Source: Bacillota bacterium (lineage in GTDB: Bacteria; Bacillota; Sulfobacillia; RBS10-35; JAJYVN01). From it: a stretch of DNA of 40,765 nt. Where the stretch lies: the NCBI GenBank assembly GCA_021791815.1, contig JAJYVV010000017.1, positions 1 through 40,765 of the forward strand, written 5' to 3'. Each line of letters begins with the position of its first letter. Within the stretch, counting starts at the first letter, position 1. Of the stretch, positions 1-7,768 are shown piece after piece. A model generated the notes under the pieces. That model saw only the letters and a program-made list of their open reading frames with translations, did no database searches and was not told the origin of the DNA. The translations under genes and the position numbers were made by a program.

Positions 1-330
1 TCCGCCCATTCGCGGACAACGACGATGCGTCGGGCGCGCTGCCAGTCCCCGGCCCGGTAGACTCCGGAGGCAACCTCCAGCACGTCGCCCAGGGCCGCGT
101 GGCCAACCGGGCGGTATTCCAGGGCGGGCGGCCCAGGCGCTCCAGCCGGCACTTGGCCAGGGTGGCCTAGGCACCGTCGCCGACGAGGCGGAAGCGGTGA
201 TCGGGGAACCAGGCGGTGCACGACCGGACCATGTCGGCGGGGAGTTCGACGTGGGACGGACCGTCCTTGTGGAAGAGCCGGATGTCGACGGGCCGCGCAT
301 TTCGGTCATGTTGACCACCCGTTTCGGTCC
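1..330 (-). pseudogene. DDE transposase remnant
   Basis: Read on the minus strand, this stretch encodes IRLFHKDGPSH followed by a segment ending in FRLVGDGA and then ATLAK. That is the core of IS4-like DDE transposases, in which GDGAYATLAG surrounds a catalytic Asp. The tyrosine of that motif is a TAG codon (169..167), so the frame is closed. About 30 codons further on, another frame gives VYRAGDWQRARRIVVVREW, which resembles a later strand of the same family; the intervening segment looks too short, so there is also a deletion or frameshift. The copy runs off the left edge and no terminal inverted repeats are visible. It is a dead insertion-sequence fragment. The exact IS family is uncertain. 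Confidence 0.6.
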
Positions 331-374
331 AGGCGGCCGCCCCTCCCCGCCACCGGCCGCCGCACCCACCCCGG

Positions 375-812
375 ATGGCGTTGTCCTCACTCCTTCAACG
401 TCACCCGAGCCTAACAGAATGGCATATCGTCCCAAATAGCCCCGCGCGCCCGTGCTCCAAAGGAACTGCTCCCAATGAGGATGAGCAGTGGGTGGTCGAG
501 CGCGGACTGCAGTTGGCGTCCGAGGCGGCGCTCGACATCTGCAGCCACCTGGCGGCTGCCCTGCAGCTCCCGCCCCCCGAGGACTACGCGCAGGCGGTGG
601 AGCGCCTAGCCGACACCGGCATTCTACCCCCGCCCTTCGCGGCGGAATTTCGCAAGATCGGCGGCTTCCGGAACATCCTGACGCATGGGTACCTGGACAT
701 CGATCCCCGCATCGTCCACGGGGTGCTCGTGGAACACCTCGCGGACTATGAGGTCTTCGCCCGGCACATCGCCGCGTTCCTCGACCGGGGCCAGCCGCGC
801 AACGGCGGCTGA
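375..812 (+). CDS. HepT-like ribonuclease toxin (DUF86), N-terminus probably replaced
   Basis: The all-alpha HEPN fold of HepT/DUF86 proteins is recognisable from about residue 36 (QWVVERGLQLASEAALDI) to the end. It includes the signature RNILTHGY near residue 98, which is the R-x4-H-x-Y active site of this RNase toxin family. The first ~35 residues do not look like a normal HepT first helix, and the upstream DNA is a transposase remnant. The original 5' end was therefore probably lost and replaced. HepT toxins are normally paired with a MntA nucleotidyltransferase antitoxin; none is visible on either side, so this is an orphan whose activity is doubtful. Confidence 0.68.
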   Translation: MALSSLLQRHPSLTEWHIVPNSPARPCSKGTAPNEDEQWVVERGLQLASEAALDICSHLAAALQLPPPEDYAQAVERLADTGILPPPFAAEFRKIGGFRNILTHGYLDIDPRIVHGVLVEHLADYEVFARHIAAFLDRGQPRNGG

Positions 813-1249
813 AGCGCGCTCCGGCGCGACGTGACCGCCGACGGGAGCGGAGTGGATGGCCCAGGGGGCCATGTGATGGGCCCGTGCGGCGGGGGGGACC
901 CGGGGTGGCCCTCGGCGCGGCAAACGTCCGTCGACGACGTGCGCGCGGCCGGCCCCGCCGCCGCCCTGCCGCTCACTGCGGGGTCGCGGCACACAGACGG
1001 CGTCCGGGTGGGGCCGGCCCCGGGCCGCCATTCTTCCAGCACAGTGGACCCCGTCGGCGCCCGCTCCGCGACCGGCAGCGCCCCACCATGCAGGGCGCGG
1101 TAGCGCTCCGGCACCCTCCGGGGATCCGCCGGCGGCACCGCGCGGACCGCCGAGCCGGACGGCGGTGCGGCGCGCCGTCCTCGCGGGGTCGGCGGCCGGA
1201 GGGCCGCGGCGGACGCCACGACCTGGCCCAGGGGCGGAGGGACGGGGTG
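813..1249. other. Intergenic stretch without a recognisable gene
   Basis: These 437 bp lie between the convergent HepT-like and Rpn-like genes. Long open frames exist on both strands, as expected at this GC content. Their translations are Arg/Pro/Ala/Gly-rich and show no family motif, and no convincing terminator hairpin with a T-run was found. I see nothing functional here. Confidence 0.5.
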
Positions 1250-2221
1250 TCACCGAGGGTCCGTGATCGTGTTCCCGGCCGCCGCCGCGTCCGGCGCCCG
1301 GACGACCGCGCGGTGCCACGCGCTCAGGAGGCCCAGGTCGGTTGCCGCCGACACCGCCCCACGGACGGCGTCGGGCACGAGGTCGAAGCGCGCTTCGAAC
1401 GCTTCAAGCACCGCCTGCCGCGCCCGGCGCAGTTCCCCCTCCCGGTGGCCCTCCCGCCGGCCCTGCGCTTGGCCCTCCCGCCGGCCCTGCGCTTGGCCCT
1501 CCCGCCGGCCCTGCGCGCGACCCTCCTCACGAAGCGCTTCGAAGAGTTCCTGTCCGGCAGGCATCCGACCCAACACCTCCAGGAGCCGCGGGCGTTCTCC
1601 GACCCGCAGGGCGCCGTATGCGAGGGCTCCCATCGCGGTCACGACGCCCCGCTCCACGTCCGCCGGCAACGCAGCGGCGAGTGGCGCCGCCTCCTCGAGG
1701 ACGTCCCAGACCCGCGCGGAGTGCCGCATGAGCGGCAGCGTCGCCAGGATCAGAATATCCCCGTCGCCCAGCATCGCGCCAGCGCGAGCCGTGGACTGCA
1801 ACCGGCTCAACTCCGCCTCCCCGTCCATGTCGGCCAGGAAGACCTGATGGGCCTCGAGGGTGGCCCGCCCGCACCGCAGCCGTCGCACCGGTCCGTGCTG
1901 GCGCCCCCAGAAGATGACCGACTCCACCCGCGCAGCCGGGTACGCACGCGCCACCGCAACGTGGTGCTCGATCAGGCGCCCGTGATCCGGAGTGCCCATC
2001 TCGAACTCGAGAGACCAGATGCTCCCATCCGACACGCCTCGCACCAGCCCGTCGACGACGGCTGTTCTGGTCTCCAATAGCGGGATGACCGGCGACAGCG
2101 CTTGGACCTGCTCGGGGCACGGCACGCCGAAGACGCGCGGGGAGGGGTTCCGGAGGTGCTCCACGAGCCAGCGCAGCGCATGGTCCTTGTGCTCGCGGGG
2201 TGGGTCTGGCCCTTCCGCCAC
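1250..2221 (-). CDS. Rpn-family PD-(D/E)XK nuclease-like protein
   Basis: This 323-residue protein follows the Rpn/YhgA-like layout. An N-terminal helix (HALRWLVEHL) is followed by a PD-(D/E)XK-type core with VVDGLV and WSLEFEMG (residues ~55-75), where the acidic residues correspond to the nuclease site. A helical middle follows, then a charged linker made of three copies of an QGRREGQA-type octapeptide (residues ~230-260), as is common in this family. Family members promote RecA-independent recombination or act as mobile-element-linked nucleases. The final acidic/lysine motif is weak (LEFEMG rather than ExQ/ExK), so catalysis is not assured. It stands alone, tail-to-tail with the HepT fragment, in an accessory segment. 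Confidence 0.75.
   Translation of the reverse strand: MAEGPDPPREHKDHALRWLVEHLRNPSPRVFGVPCPEQVQALSPVIPLLETRTAVVDGLVRGVSDGSIWSLEFEMGTPDHGRLIEHHVAVARAYPAARVESVIFWGRQHGPVRRLRCGRATLEAHQVFLADMDGEAELSRLQSTARAGAMLGDGDILILATLPLMRHSARVWDVLEEAAPLAAALPADVERGVVTAMGALAYGALRVGERPRLLEVLGRMPAGQELFEALREEGRAQGRREGQAQGRREGQAQGRREGHREGELRRARQAVLEAFEARFDLVPDAVRGAVSAATDLGLLSAWHRAVVRAPDAAAAGNTITDPR
1447..1518. repeat. Three tandem 24-bp repeats inside the Rpn-like gene
   Basis: Three head-to-tail copies of a 24-bp unit (ggccctcccgccggccctgc plus four bases) differ only in the last two bases of copy three. The unit is a multiple of three and encodes an Gln/Gly/Arg/Glu-rich octapeptide on the minus strand, so changes in copy number preserve the frame. 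Confidence 0.9.
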
Positions 2222-2657
2222 GCCGCTCCCCCATCCCGGTCCGCGCCGGGCGCGGCCGAACGTCCAAGTTTATCCTCTTCACCCAGTATACGGCATGCCC
2301 TGCCGGTTGGGCGGGAGCGGCGGCCGGGAAGCGCTTCCCCCCGGTGCCGCCGGGGGCGCGGGCGCGACCTCCGGCACGTGGGGGCCATCCGGCGAAGAAC
2401 CGCGAACCGCACGAACCCCAACCCCCGCAGGGGTCGCCCGCCGGGAGGGACGGCTTCGTCCGCCGCGTACACCGGCCGCGATGCCCGGCGCCTCCCTGGC
2501 GCTCCGGGACGCCGACGCCTTCCGGCGTCCCTGGCCGCGGCGGGCGGCGTGAAGGAATGGCGGCCCGCCGCGTCTCCGGGGAATGGGAGGGCGATGGCGG
2601 ACGGCAGCCCCCGACGTGGGATCGACAAGCTGCGTGCGCACGGTCCGGCAGACGGGC
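2222..2657. other. Divergent intergenic region
   Basis: These 436 bp separate the divergently transcribed Rpn-like gene and the first sigma factor. The clearest AT-rich patch in this part of the window is around 2265-2295. Apart from the possible -10 element listed separately, I see no gene or structured element. Confidence 0.5.
2285..2290 (-). promoter_or_regulatory. Possible -10 element (TATACT) for the Rpn-like gene
   Basis: TATACT lies on the minus strand about 64 bases before the Rpn start, in a local AT-rich patch. No good TTGACA-like -35 is found 16-18 bp further up, so this is a weak prediction. Confidence 0.3.
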
Positions 2658-3858
2658 ATGCGCCGACGCGCCGAGGCCCAGTTCGCCGCGCTCTCCTCCG
2701 ACCTGCGCGCCTTCTTCGGCGGGAGGGCCGCCGCCGACGCCGACGACCTGGCCCAGGAGACCCTGGCGCGGGGCCTCCGCGCCTGGGGCGCCGTGAGGCG
2801 CGCGGACGCCCGGAGGGCGTGGGTGTTCGCGATCGCCCACAACCTCCTGCGCGACCGCGCCCGGCGGTCCGGGCGCGCCGCGGGGTCCACGCCGCAGGCA
2901 GAGGTCGCGGACGGCACGGCCCCGGGGCGAGACGACCGCGCGGCGCGGGCGGCGGGCCGGCTTGGACGGTCTGCCGGCCGTCCAGCGGGAGGTGCTCGCG
3001 CTGCGCCTCTTTTGCGACCTGAGCCTCGTCGACGTGGCTCGGCGCCTCGGCATCCCTCCCGGCACCGCATACAGCCGGGCCCACCACGGCCTGCGGCGCC
3101 TGCGGGCGGAGGTGGCGGCGCGGCTCCGCGGGGAGGGCCTGCTGCCGGACTGCGGCGACGTGCGCGAGCGGCTCATCCGCGCCGCCCTGCTGGGCCGGGC
3201 CGGCGGCAGGGCCCCGGATCTGCGCCGTCACCTCGACGCCTGCGCGGGATGCCGGCGTGAGGCCGCGCTGCTCGGCGCCGTGATCGTCGGGGTGGCGGCC
3301 GAGGTCGAGCGCACGGCGCTTGTGGAGGCGCCGGACCTGCGCGAGGCGGATGCCGCCGCTTGGGCTGCGGACCTCCACGCCCTGAACGTGTCGGTGCACG
3401 ACGACCCGGCACCCAGGTCCGAGTGGTGGGTCACGACCTCCAGCCCGGCGCCCCTGTTCACCGTGCACGACGGGCGCGGGCGTGTTCTGGCGGAGACGCG
3501 GCGGTGGCGACACGCCGACGGACGCTGGTCCCTGCACTACGCGCTCCCCGAGCCGTGGGCCAGCGGCGCCCAACTGCGCCTCCTGACGGTCTCGCCGCAG
3601 CGGGTGCCGGTGCGCCGCGACGGGGACGTTTGGGCCGTCCGCTGGCGGGACTGCCCGCTGGCCTCGGACGACCGGCAGCGGGAGGCGCTGTTCCGCCTCG
3701 CCGTGCGGCTCCCGGAGGGCTATGGGGCATCCGGGGCCGATCCCGCGCCGGACCGGGACCCCCATGGGGGCCGGTTGGTCCCATGGTCTTCCCTGCTCCA
3801 GCGCGGGCAGGCCTTTGAGGCGAGGTTGGCCGCCCGGCGGCTGTCGGGCGGGACGTGA
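2658..3858 (+). CDS. ECF sigma factor fused to zinc anti-sigma-like domain and a C-terminal domain (frameshifted)
   Basis: Region 2 of an ECF sigma-70 factor is clear (ADADDLAQETLARGLRAW, then AWVFAIAHNLLRDRARR). Region 4 follows (REVLALRLFCDLSLVDVARR and a helix-turn-helix ending in GTAYSRAHHGLRRLR). Between them, near 2960, one extra base moves the frame, probably the C before TTGGAC. In the same frame as region 4 the chain continues into DVRERLIRAALL and HLDACAGC. The latter is the H-x3-C-x2-C zinc motif of ZAS anti-sigma factors, normally a separate protein. About 170 further residues look beta-rich and lack a membrane helix. The start ATG at 2658 is preferred because it lies just ahead of region 2. 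The stop overlaps the next gene by four bases. Confidence 0.78.
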
Positions 3859-4826
3859 CCCCGCGCGGCCCACCGGCCCGGCGGACGACGCTTGCAAGGG
3901 GGGCGGGAGACCTGCCCGTTGCCGTGGTCGCCGTGGATCCGCGGATCGACCTGCTTTCGGGCCTCGGCGGGCTCACCCGCTGGGGTACGACGGCCTACGG
4001 GGAGTTCCGCCACTCGGTCAAGGCCGCGGGCGGCGCGGCCCTGCGGGGCTGCGCCGCCACGGCCCCCGCCGTGGCCCTGTTGGAAGGCGCCGCACGCTTC
4101 CGGTTCGACGCCCCCTACCGCTGGGCGCTGCACCACGGGCCCGTGCCCGACCTGGTCCCCCCCGGCCCGCCCCCGGCATCCCGCCTGCGGGCTTGGGACC
4201 ATCGGCACGGCCCCTCTCCGCACTGGAGGAGGCCGTCCGCGCGGTCGCGGGCGCCGGGGCGGTCCGCGCCATCGGCCATGCAGGCAGGCACCGCCCTTCG
4301 GGTTGCGGGGTGGATCCGGGCCGCCGACCCCACCGGTTGGCTTGACCGAGCGCTCGGGCCCTCGACCACCCGGCCGGCCGTCCTCCTCGCGGGGATCATC
4401 GATTGGCACGGGCATGGCGCCACCGTCCGGCGCGCCGACGGGGCGATCGCCCACGCCATCCTCGGGGGCAAGGGGGTGGACGGCACCGACCTCCCGGTGT
4501 ATGGGTCGCCGTCCGACGTGCCGGCCGTCGTCCTCCACGATCTGGCCCACGACCGCCTGAACCCGGCGGCGGAGGCGGCCTGGACGACGCTGCCGGAGCG
4601 CGCCCGCGCCGCCTGGGGCTCGCCGGGCGACTTCGCCGAGTCGGCCGTCCAGGGGCTCACCTTCGTCTACGGGCGGGAGCTGTGGGGGCGGGCGGGCGAA
4701 GAGCGCTCCAAACGCCCGCCGCACGTGGAGGCCCTGGGCGCGCGGCGGACGGACCTGCGGCGGCAGCGGCCCAGACCCGTGCCTGAGGCGGCCATGGCCG
4801 CCCTGGCGGACGCCGTGCCGGAGTGA
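3855..4826 (+). CDS. DUF4932-like protein with altered metalloprotease motif
   Basis: It starts at GTG overlapping the sigma-factor stop (GTGA), so the two are translationally coupled. The N-terminus AVDPRIDLLSGLGGLTRW matches the opening of DUF4932 proteins. The C-terminal half carries VVLHDLAHDRLNP, which aligns with the HEFSH..NP zinc site of that family. Here the catalytic glutamate position is Asp (HDxxH). Between about 4190 and 4290 the family-like reading moves to another frame (PLSALEEAVRAVAGAG) and back, which suggests two compensating indels. No signal peptide is visible. The role is unknown; pairing with a sigma/anti-sigma fusion suggests a regulatory or target function. Confidence 0.6.
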   Translation: MTPRGPPARRTTLARGAGDLPVAVVAVDPRIDLLSGLGGLTRWGTTAYGEFRHSVKAAGGAALRGCAATAPAVALLEGAARFRFDAPYRWALHHGPVPDLVPPGPPPASRLRAWDHRHGPSPHWRRPSARSRAPGRSAPSAMQAGTALRVAGWIRAADPTGWLDRALGPSTTRPAVLLAGIIDWHGHGATVRRADGAIAHAILGGKGVDGTDLPVYGSPSDVPAVVLHDLAHDRLNPAAEAAWTTLPERARAAWGSPGDFAESAVQGLTFVYGRELWGRAGEERSKRPPHVEALGARRTDLRRQRPRPVPEAAMAALADAVPE

Positions 4827-4868
4827 CTGGCCCCCCCGCAAAGGCCGAAGCGACAGGAGGGACCCCGC

Positions 4869-6168
4869 GTGCCCGGCCCCGACTACCGCGGAGCCGCCGA
4901 GCGCATCATCGCGGCCCTGATCGAGGTGCACCCGCGCGTCGACTACCGCACGCCGATGGCGGAGGTCCTGGCCGCCTGCCGACGCTGCCGCGAAGAGGCC
5001 GCGGGCTGCGCGACGCCGGGCGCGTTCGCCGGCGTCGTCGGCAGGCTGTTGCACGTGGTCGACGACCCGCATGTCACCGTCCGGGCCGCACGGCCGTGCC
5101 GGTCGACACCCGTCCTGCTGACCATGGTCGCCGGCCTGCCCGTGGTGGGCGACGTGGTCATGCCCGACCTACCCGTCGTCCGCGGGGACGCGTTCCTCCG
5201 GGTCGCCGGGCGCGATGCCCCCGCGCTGCTGCACGGGCGAACGCATGGGCTGCGTGCAGGGCGGCTTCGCGCTGCGCGGCGCCGCCGACCAGCTCCTGAC
5301 GTGGGACGAGGACGAGGGCCAGGGCGACGAGGTGGAGGTGCTGGTGGCGGGCGGGGGCGGCCGCGTGCGGCGCGCGGTCCTGCCCCTGCTGCCGCCCGAC
5401 GCTTCGCCCTTCGCCGAGTTCGAGCGGCGGTACCGGGCCGCGTGGGTGCCGCGGTCGATCCGGGCGGAGTGGCGGAACGGGGCGGCCCTCCTGGTGTACC
5501 AAACGTGCCAGGACCGGAGTTCTCCCGGGTTCACGGACTGGGCGAGCGCGGCCGGCGTGGCGCCGGAGGACGTCCCGTCCATGGCCGCGACCTGCGCCGA
5601 CCTGTTCCCGGAGATGCGGCGCCGCGGCACGCGGCACCTCGTTTTGGACCTGCGCAGCAACGGGGGCGGGTCGGACCACGTCACCGCGCCCCTCTGGCCC
5701 CACCTCTTCGACGGCGAGGTGCGGGGGCCCGGGGAGGAGCGCAGGGTCAGCCCAACGGCCAGGGCATCCTATGAGACGTTCGGCGAGCGCCCGCTCGGGG
5801 ACACGCGGATCCCGCCGCGGGTCTGGCGGTGCGCGGGGGCGCCCGACCGCTTCGAAGGTCCGGTGACCGCGCTCACCGACCCGGGAACGTAGAGTTCGGG
5901 CGAGGGCGCGGCGCAGGTGCTGCGGGACAACGGCCGGGCCCTGTTCGTCGGCGAGCCGACGGGGTGTGGCCCGTCTGCGGGCAACGTCCTGTCGATCCCC
6001 ATCCCCGAGGTCGGCGGGACCCTGCGCTGCGGGTGCAGCCTCTTCTATCGGCCGGGGCCGGAACAGGGCGCGGTCTATCCGGACGTGCTCGTGCGGCCGA
6101 CGCTGGCGGACTTCCGGGCGGGGCGGGATCCCGTGCTGGAAGCGGCGCTGGAGATGGGCGAGCGGTAG
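4869..6168 (+). pseudogene. S41 family C-terminal processing peptidase, disrupted
   Basis: It starts at GTG 4869 behind AGGAGGG. The first ~120 codons (frame of 4869) give the N-terminal helical domain. The frame then moves by one base near 5236 and continues with the S41 core, including HLVLDLRSNGGG. At 5890 an in-frame TAG replaces the residue just before SSGEGAA, the segment holding the nucleophilic Ser. The same frame then resumes with ALFVGEPTGCGPSAGN and ends normally at 6168. S41 enzymes cleave C-terminal regions of proteins, usually outside the cytoplasm, but no signal peptide is seen here. With one frameshift and one nonsense codon at the active site, it is either a pseudogene or affected by sequence errors. 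Confidence 0.7.
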
Positions 6169-6341
6169 GGGGCGGGCGGGCCCCGGGGAGATCCCTCCCG
6201 CGCGTCGAATCGGTACGGCCGCCCAGCCCGGCGGACCCGCGCTTCTCGCGTCGCGGACGGGAACGCTGAGGGCAGGGTGGACGCCGACCGACGGGCGGCC
6301 CGGACGGCGGACCGCCCGCTGTGCGTACGGAGGGATGCCGG

Positions 6342-6992
6342 ATGGCGGAGCAGCGCGGCCTGTCCCCAAGCGATTTGCAGTCTGTCCGACAGATGTTTGC
6401 GGGGGCGCGGCACGACGTCGAACTGGCGGTCTTCCACCGCCCGTCCATCCCGCAGGCAGGGGAAGAAGTCCTCTCCGCGCTGGCGCAGGTGCAGACCGTG
6501 GCCCCGCGGCTCCGCGTCGGCATGCGCGAGTACCGCGACGGCGAGACGCTGGTCGAGCGGGCGCCGGCCATGGCGCTGTTTGCGGCGGACGGGACGGACC
6601 TGCGGGTGCGCTTCGCGGGGTGGCCCACGGGCTACGAGTTCAGCACCCTGCTCGCGACCCTGGCGGACGCGATGCGGGGGGACACCGCGCTGCAGGCCGC
6701 CACGGTGGAGGCGCTGGACGGCCTCCAACAGGATGTGCAGATCAAGGTGTTCAGCACCCCGACCTGACCCCACTGCCCCCGGGCCGTGCGCCTGGGTCAC
6801 CAGATGGCGCTCGCCAGCACCCGCGTGCGTTCGGAGTGCATCGACGCCACCGAGTTCTCCTCCCTCGCGGGCCTCTACAACGTGCGCGGCGTGCCGCGGA
6901 TCGTCTTCAACCGGCGGGTGCATGTGGAAGGCGCGGTGCCGGAGCCCGCCTTCCTCGCCAAACTCCTGCAGTCGGCGGGGGCGGGCGGGTAG
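6342..6992 (+). CDS. Protein disulfide oxidoreductase (two thioredoxin folds) with predicted selenocysteine at in-frame TGA
   Basis: ATG 6342 lies seven bases after GGAGGG. Reading the single TGA (6765-6767) as sense gives 216 residues, the usual length of glutaredoxin-like protein disulfide oxidoreductases. The N-terminal fold (residues ~1-115) includes GWPTGYEFSTLL and has no CxxC. The C-terminal fold has QIKVFSTPT, then TGA, then PHCPRAVRLGHQMALA, DATEFSSLAGLYNVRGVPRIVFN and VEGAVPEPAFL. Homologues read TPTCPYCPRAV here, so TGA occupies the first catalytic cysteine (residue 142) and Cys145 is the resolving residue. No frame change is needed. A hairpin follows immediately. I infer a selenoprotein with a UxxC thiol-redox site. 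The alternative is a TGC-to-TGA nonsense change or sequencing error. Confidence 0.75.
6768..6807 (+). promoter_or_regulatory. Candidate bacterial SECIS hairpin
   Basis: Directly after the TGA, CCCGGGC (6778-6784) pairs with GCCTGGG (6790-6796), seven contiguous pairs with one G-U. It closes a five-base loop, CGUGC, about 18 bases from TGA. Outer helices CTG/CAG (6773-6775 with 6801-6803) and CCA/TGG (6770-6772 with 6805-6807) can extend it. A short apical loop with G among its first two bases, roughly 16-37 bases past UGA, is the known form of bacterial SECIS elements bound by SelB. GC-rich DNA forms hairpins easily, so this supports rather than proves recoding. Confidence 0.55.
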
Positions 6993-6993
6993 G

Positions 6994-7028
6994 GCCGGGG
7001 CGGGCCCCGGATCGGGGCCCGCCCCGGC
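6994..7028. terminator. Strong hairpin between convergent genes
   Basis: A 15-bp perfect inverted repeat (GCCGGGGCGGGCCCC and its complement) with a GGATC loop starts two bases after the oxidoreductase stop. It lies between that gene and the convergent phosphotransferase. No T-run follows on either strand. It is placed to act as a bidirectional terminator or mRNA-stabilising stem. Confidence 0.6.
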
Positions 7029-7033
7029 GGAGC

Positions 7034-7640
7034 CTACGACGCGGCCGCGACGTCGCACAGGGGGTCCCCGTGCCGCATGTTGGCCCAAGCGATGAGGCCG
7101 GTCACACCCCGCCCGTCCGTGAGGACGTTGCCCGCGTGGAAGTCGCCGTGGACCACGCCGCGGTGGCCGGCGCAGAACGGGAGGAGGCGCCGCAGGCGCG
7201 CGTGCAGGGAAGAGCTCCTCCCAGCCCGCCCAGAACCCCGTGCCTTCGGCCGAGGACATGCCCTCCAGATACTCCTCCTGGCTCCCGTAGGGTGCGCGGC
7301 CGCCCGCGTCGGCGGGGCCGAAGCCGGACGAAGCGACGAAATCCAGGGCGCGGAGGGCGTCCAGCAGGTCGAGGACGCCGCCCGTCAGCGCCTCCGGCCA
7401 CGGCGAGCGAACGGCCTCGAGCGGCTGGCCCGCGAGGCGGTCGCGGATCGCGTACCAGAGGCCGCCCGCCCTGCCCGTCGCCCGCACCGCCGGCACCGGA
7501 AGGTTGCCGGAGAACGCGCGCGCGGCGAGCGCATCGCCGTCGAAGCAGCCGGGCCAGGATTGGAAGCGCGCGACATAGCCGCGGCCGCGCCTGCGGAAGA
7601 AGAACACGCGGCTGACCTCGCCGTGGGCGGCCGGGACCAC
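7034..7640 (-). pseudogene. Aminoglycoside/choline-kinase-like phosphotransferase (APH), degenerate
   Basis: From GTG 7640 the minus strand gives an APH-type N-lobe (RGYVARFQSWPGCFDGDALA, LPVPAV). After a one-base shift near 7212 it gives the catalytic loop VVHGDFHAGNVLTDG. Two defects stand out. The metal-binding Asp of the usual GxIDW motif is Ala (GLIAWANM). The protein also stops at TAG soon after GDPLCDVA, missing the last ~60 residues of the fold. APH enzymes phosphorylate aminoglycosides, homoserine or other small substrates. This copy is probably inactive, since the Ala change is independent of the frameshift. Confidence 0.65.
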
Positions 7641-7768
7641 CTCGCCGACATCCGGCCTCCTCCGTCTTCAGGGCCACGCGAAGCTCGATCGTCGCCCGCC
7701 TCCTCCGTCCCGCCGGCCGACTTCCGCCGCCGCCGCGGGGGCGCTCCCGATCGGCCGCCCGGACCGTA

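Noticed and set aside
884-2080. Long plus-strand ORF of 398 aa over the Rpn-like gene
   Set aside because: It is the antisense shadow of the Rpn-like gene. Its translation is Arg/Pro-rich, without motifs, as for most long ORFs at this GC content.
2941-2970. Programmed frameshift between sigma regions 2 and 4
   Set aside because: No slippery heptamer or downstream pseudoknot is evident, and similar one-base breaks occur in many unrelated genes in the window.
5890-5892. TAG in the S41 gene and TAG in the transposase, both at likely Tyr positions, as evidence for a reassigned TAG codon
   Set aside because: Other genes end normally at TAG (for example 6168, 6992, 15891 and 31844), and reading through adds non-family sequence. 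Two nonsense codons in otherwise damaged genes do not support recoding.
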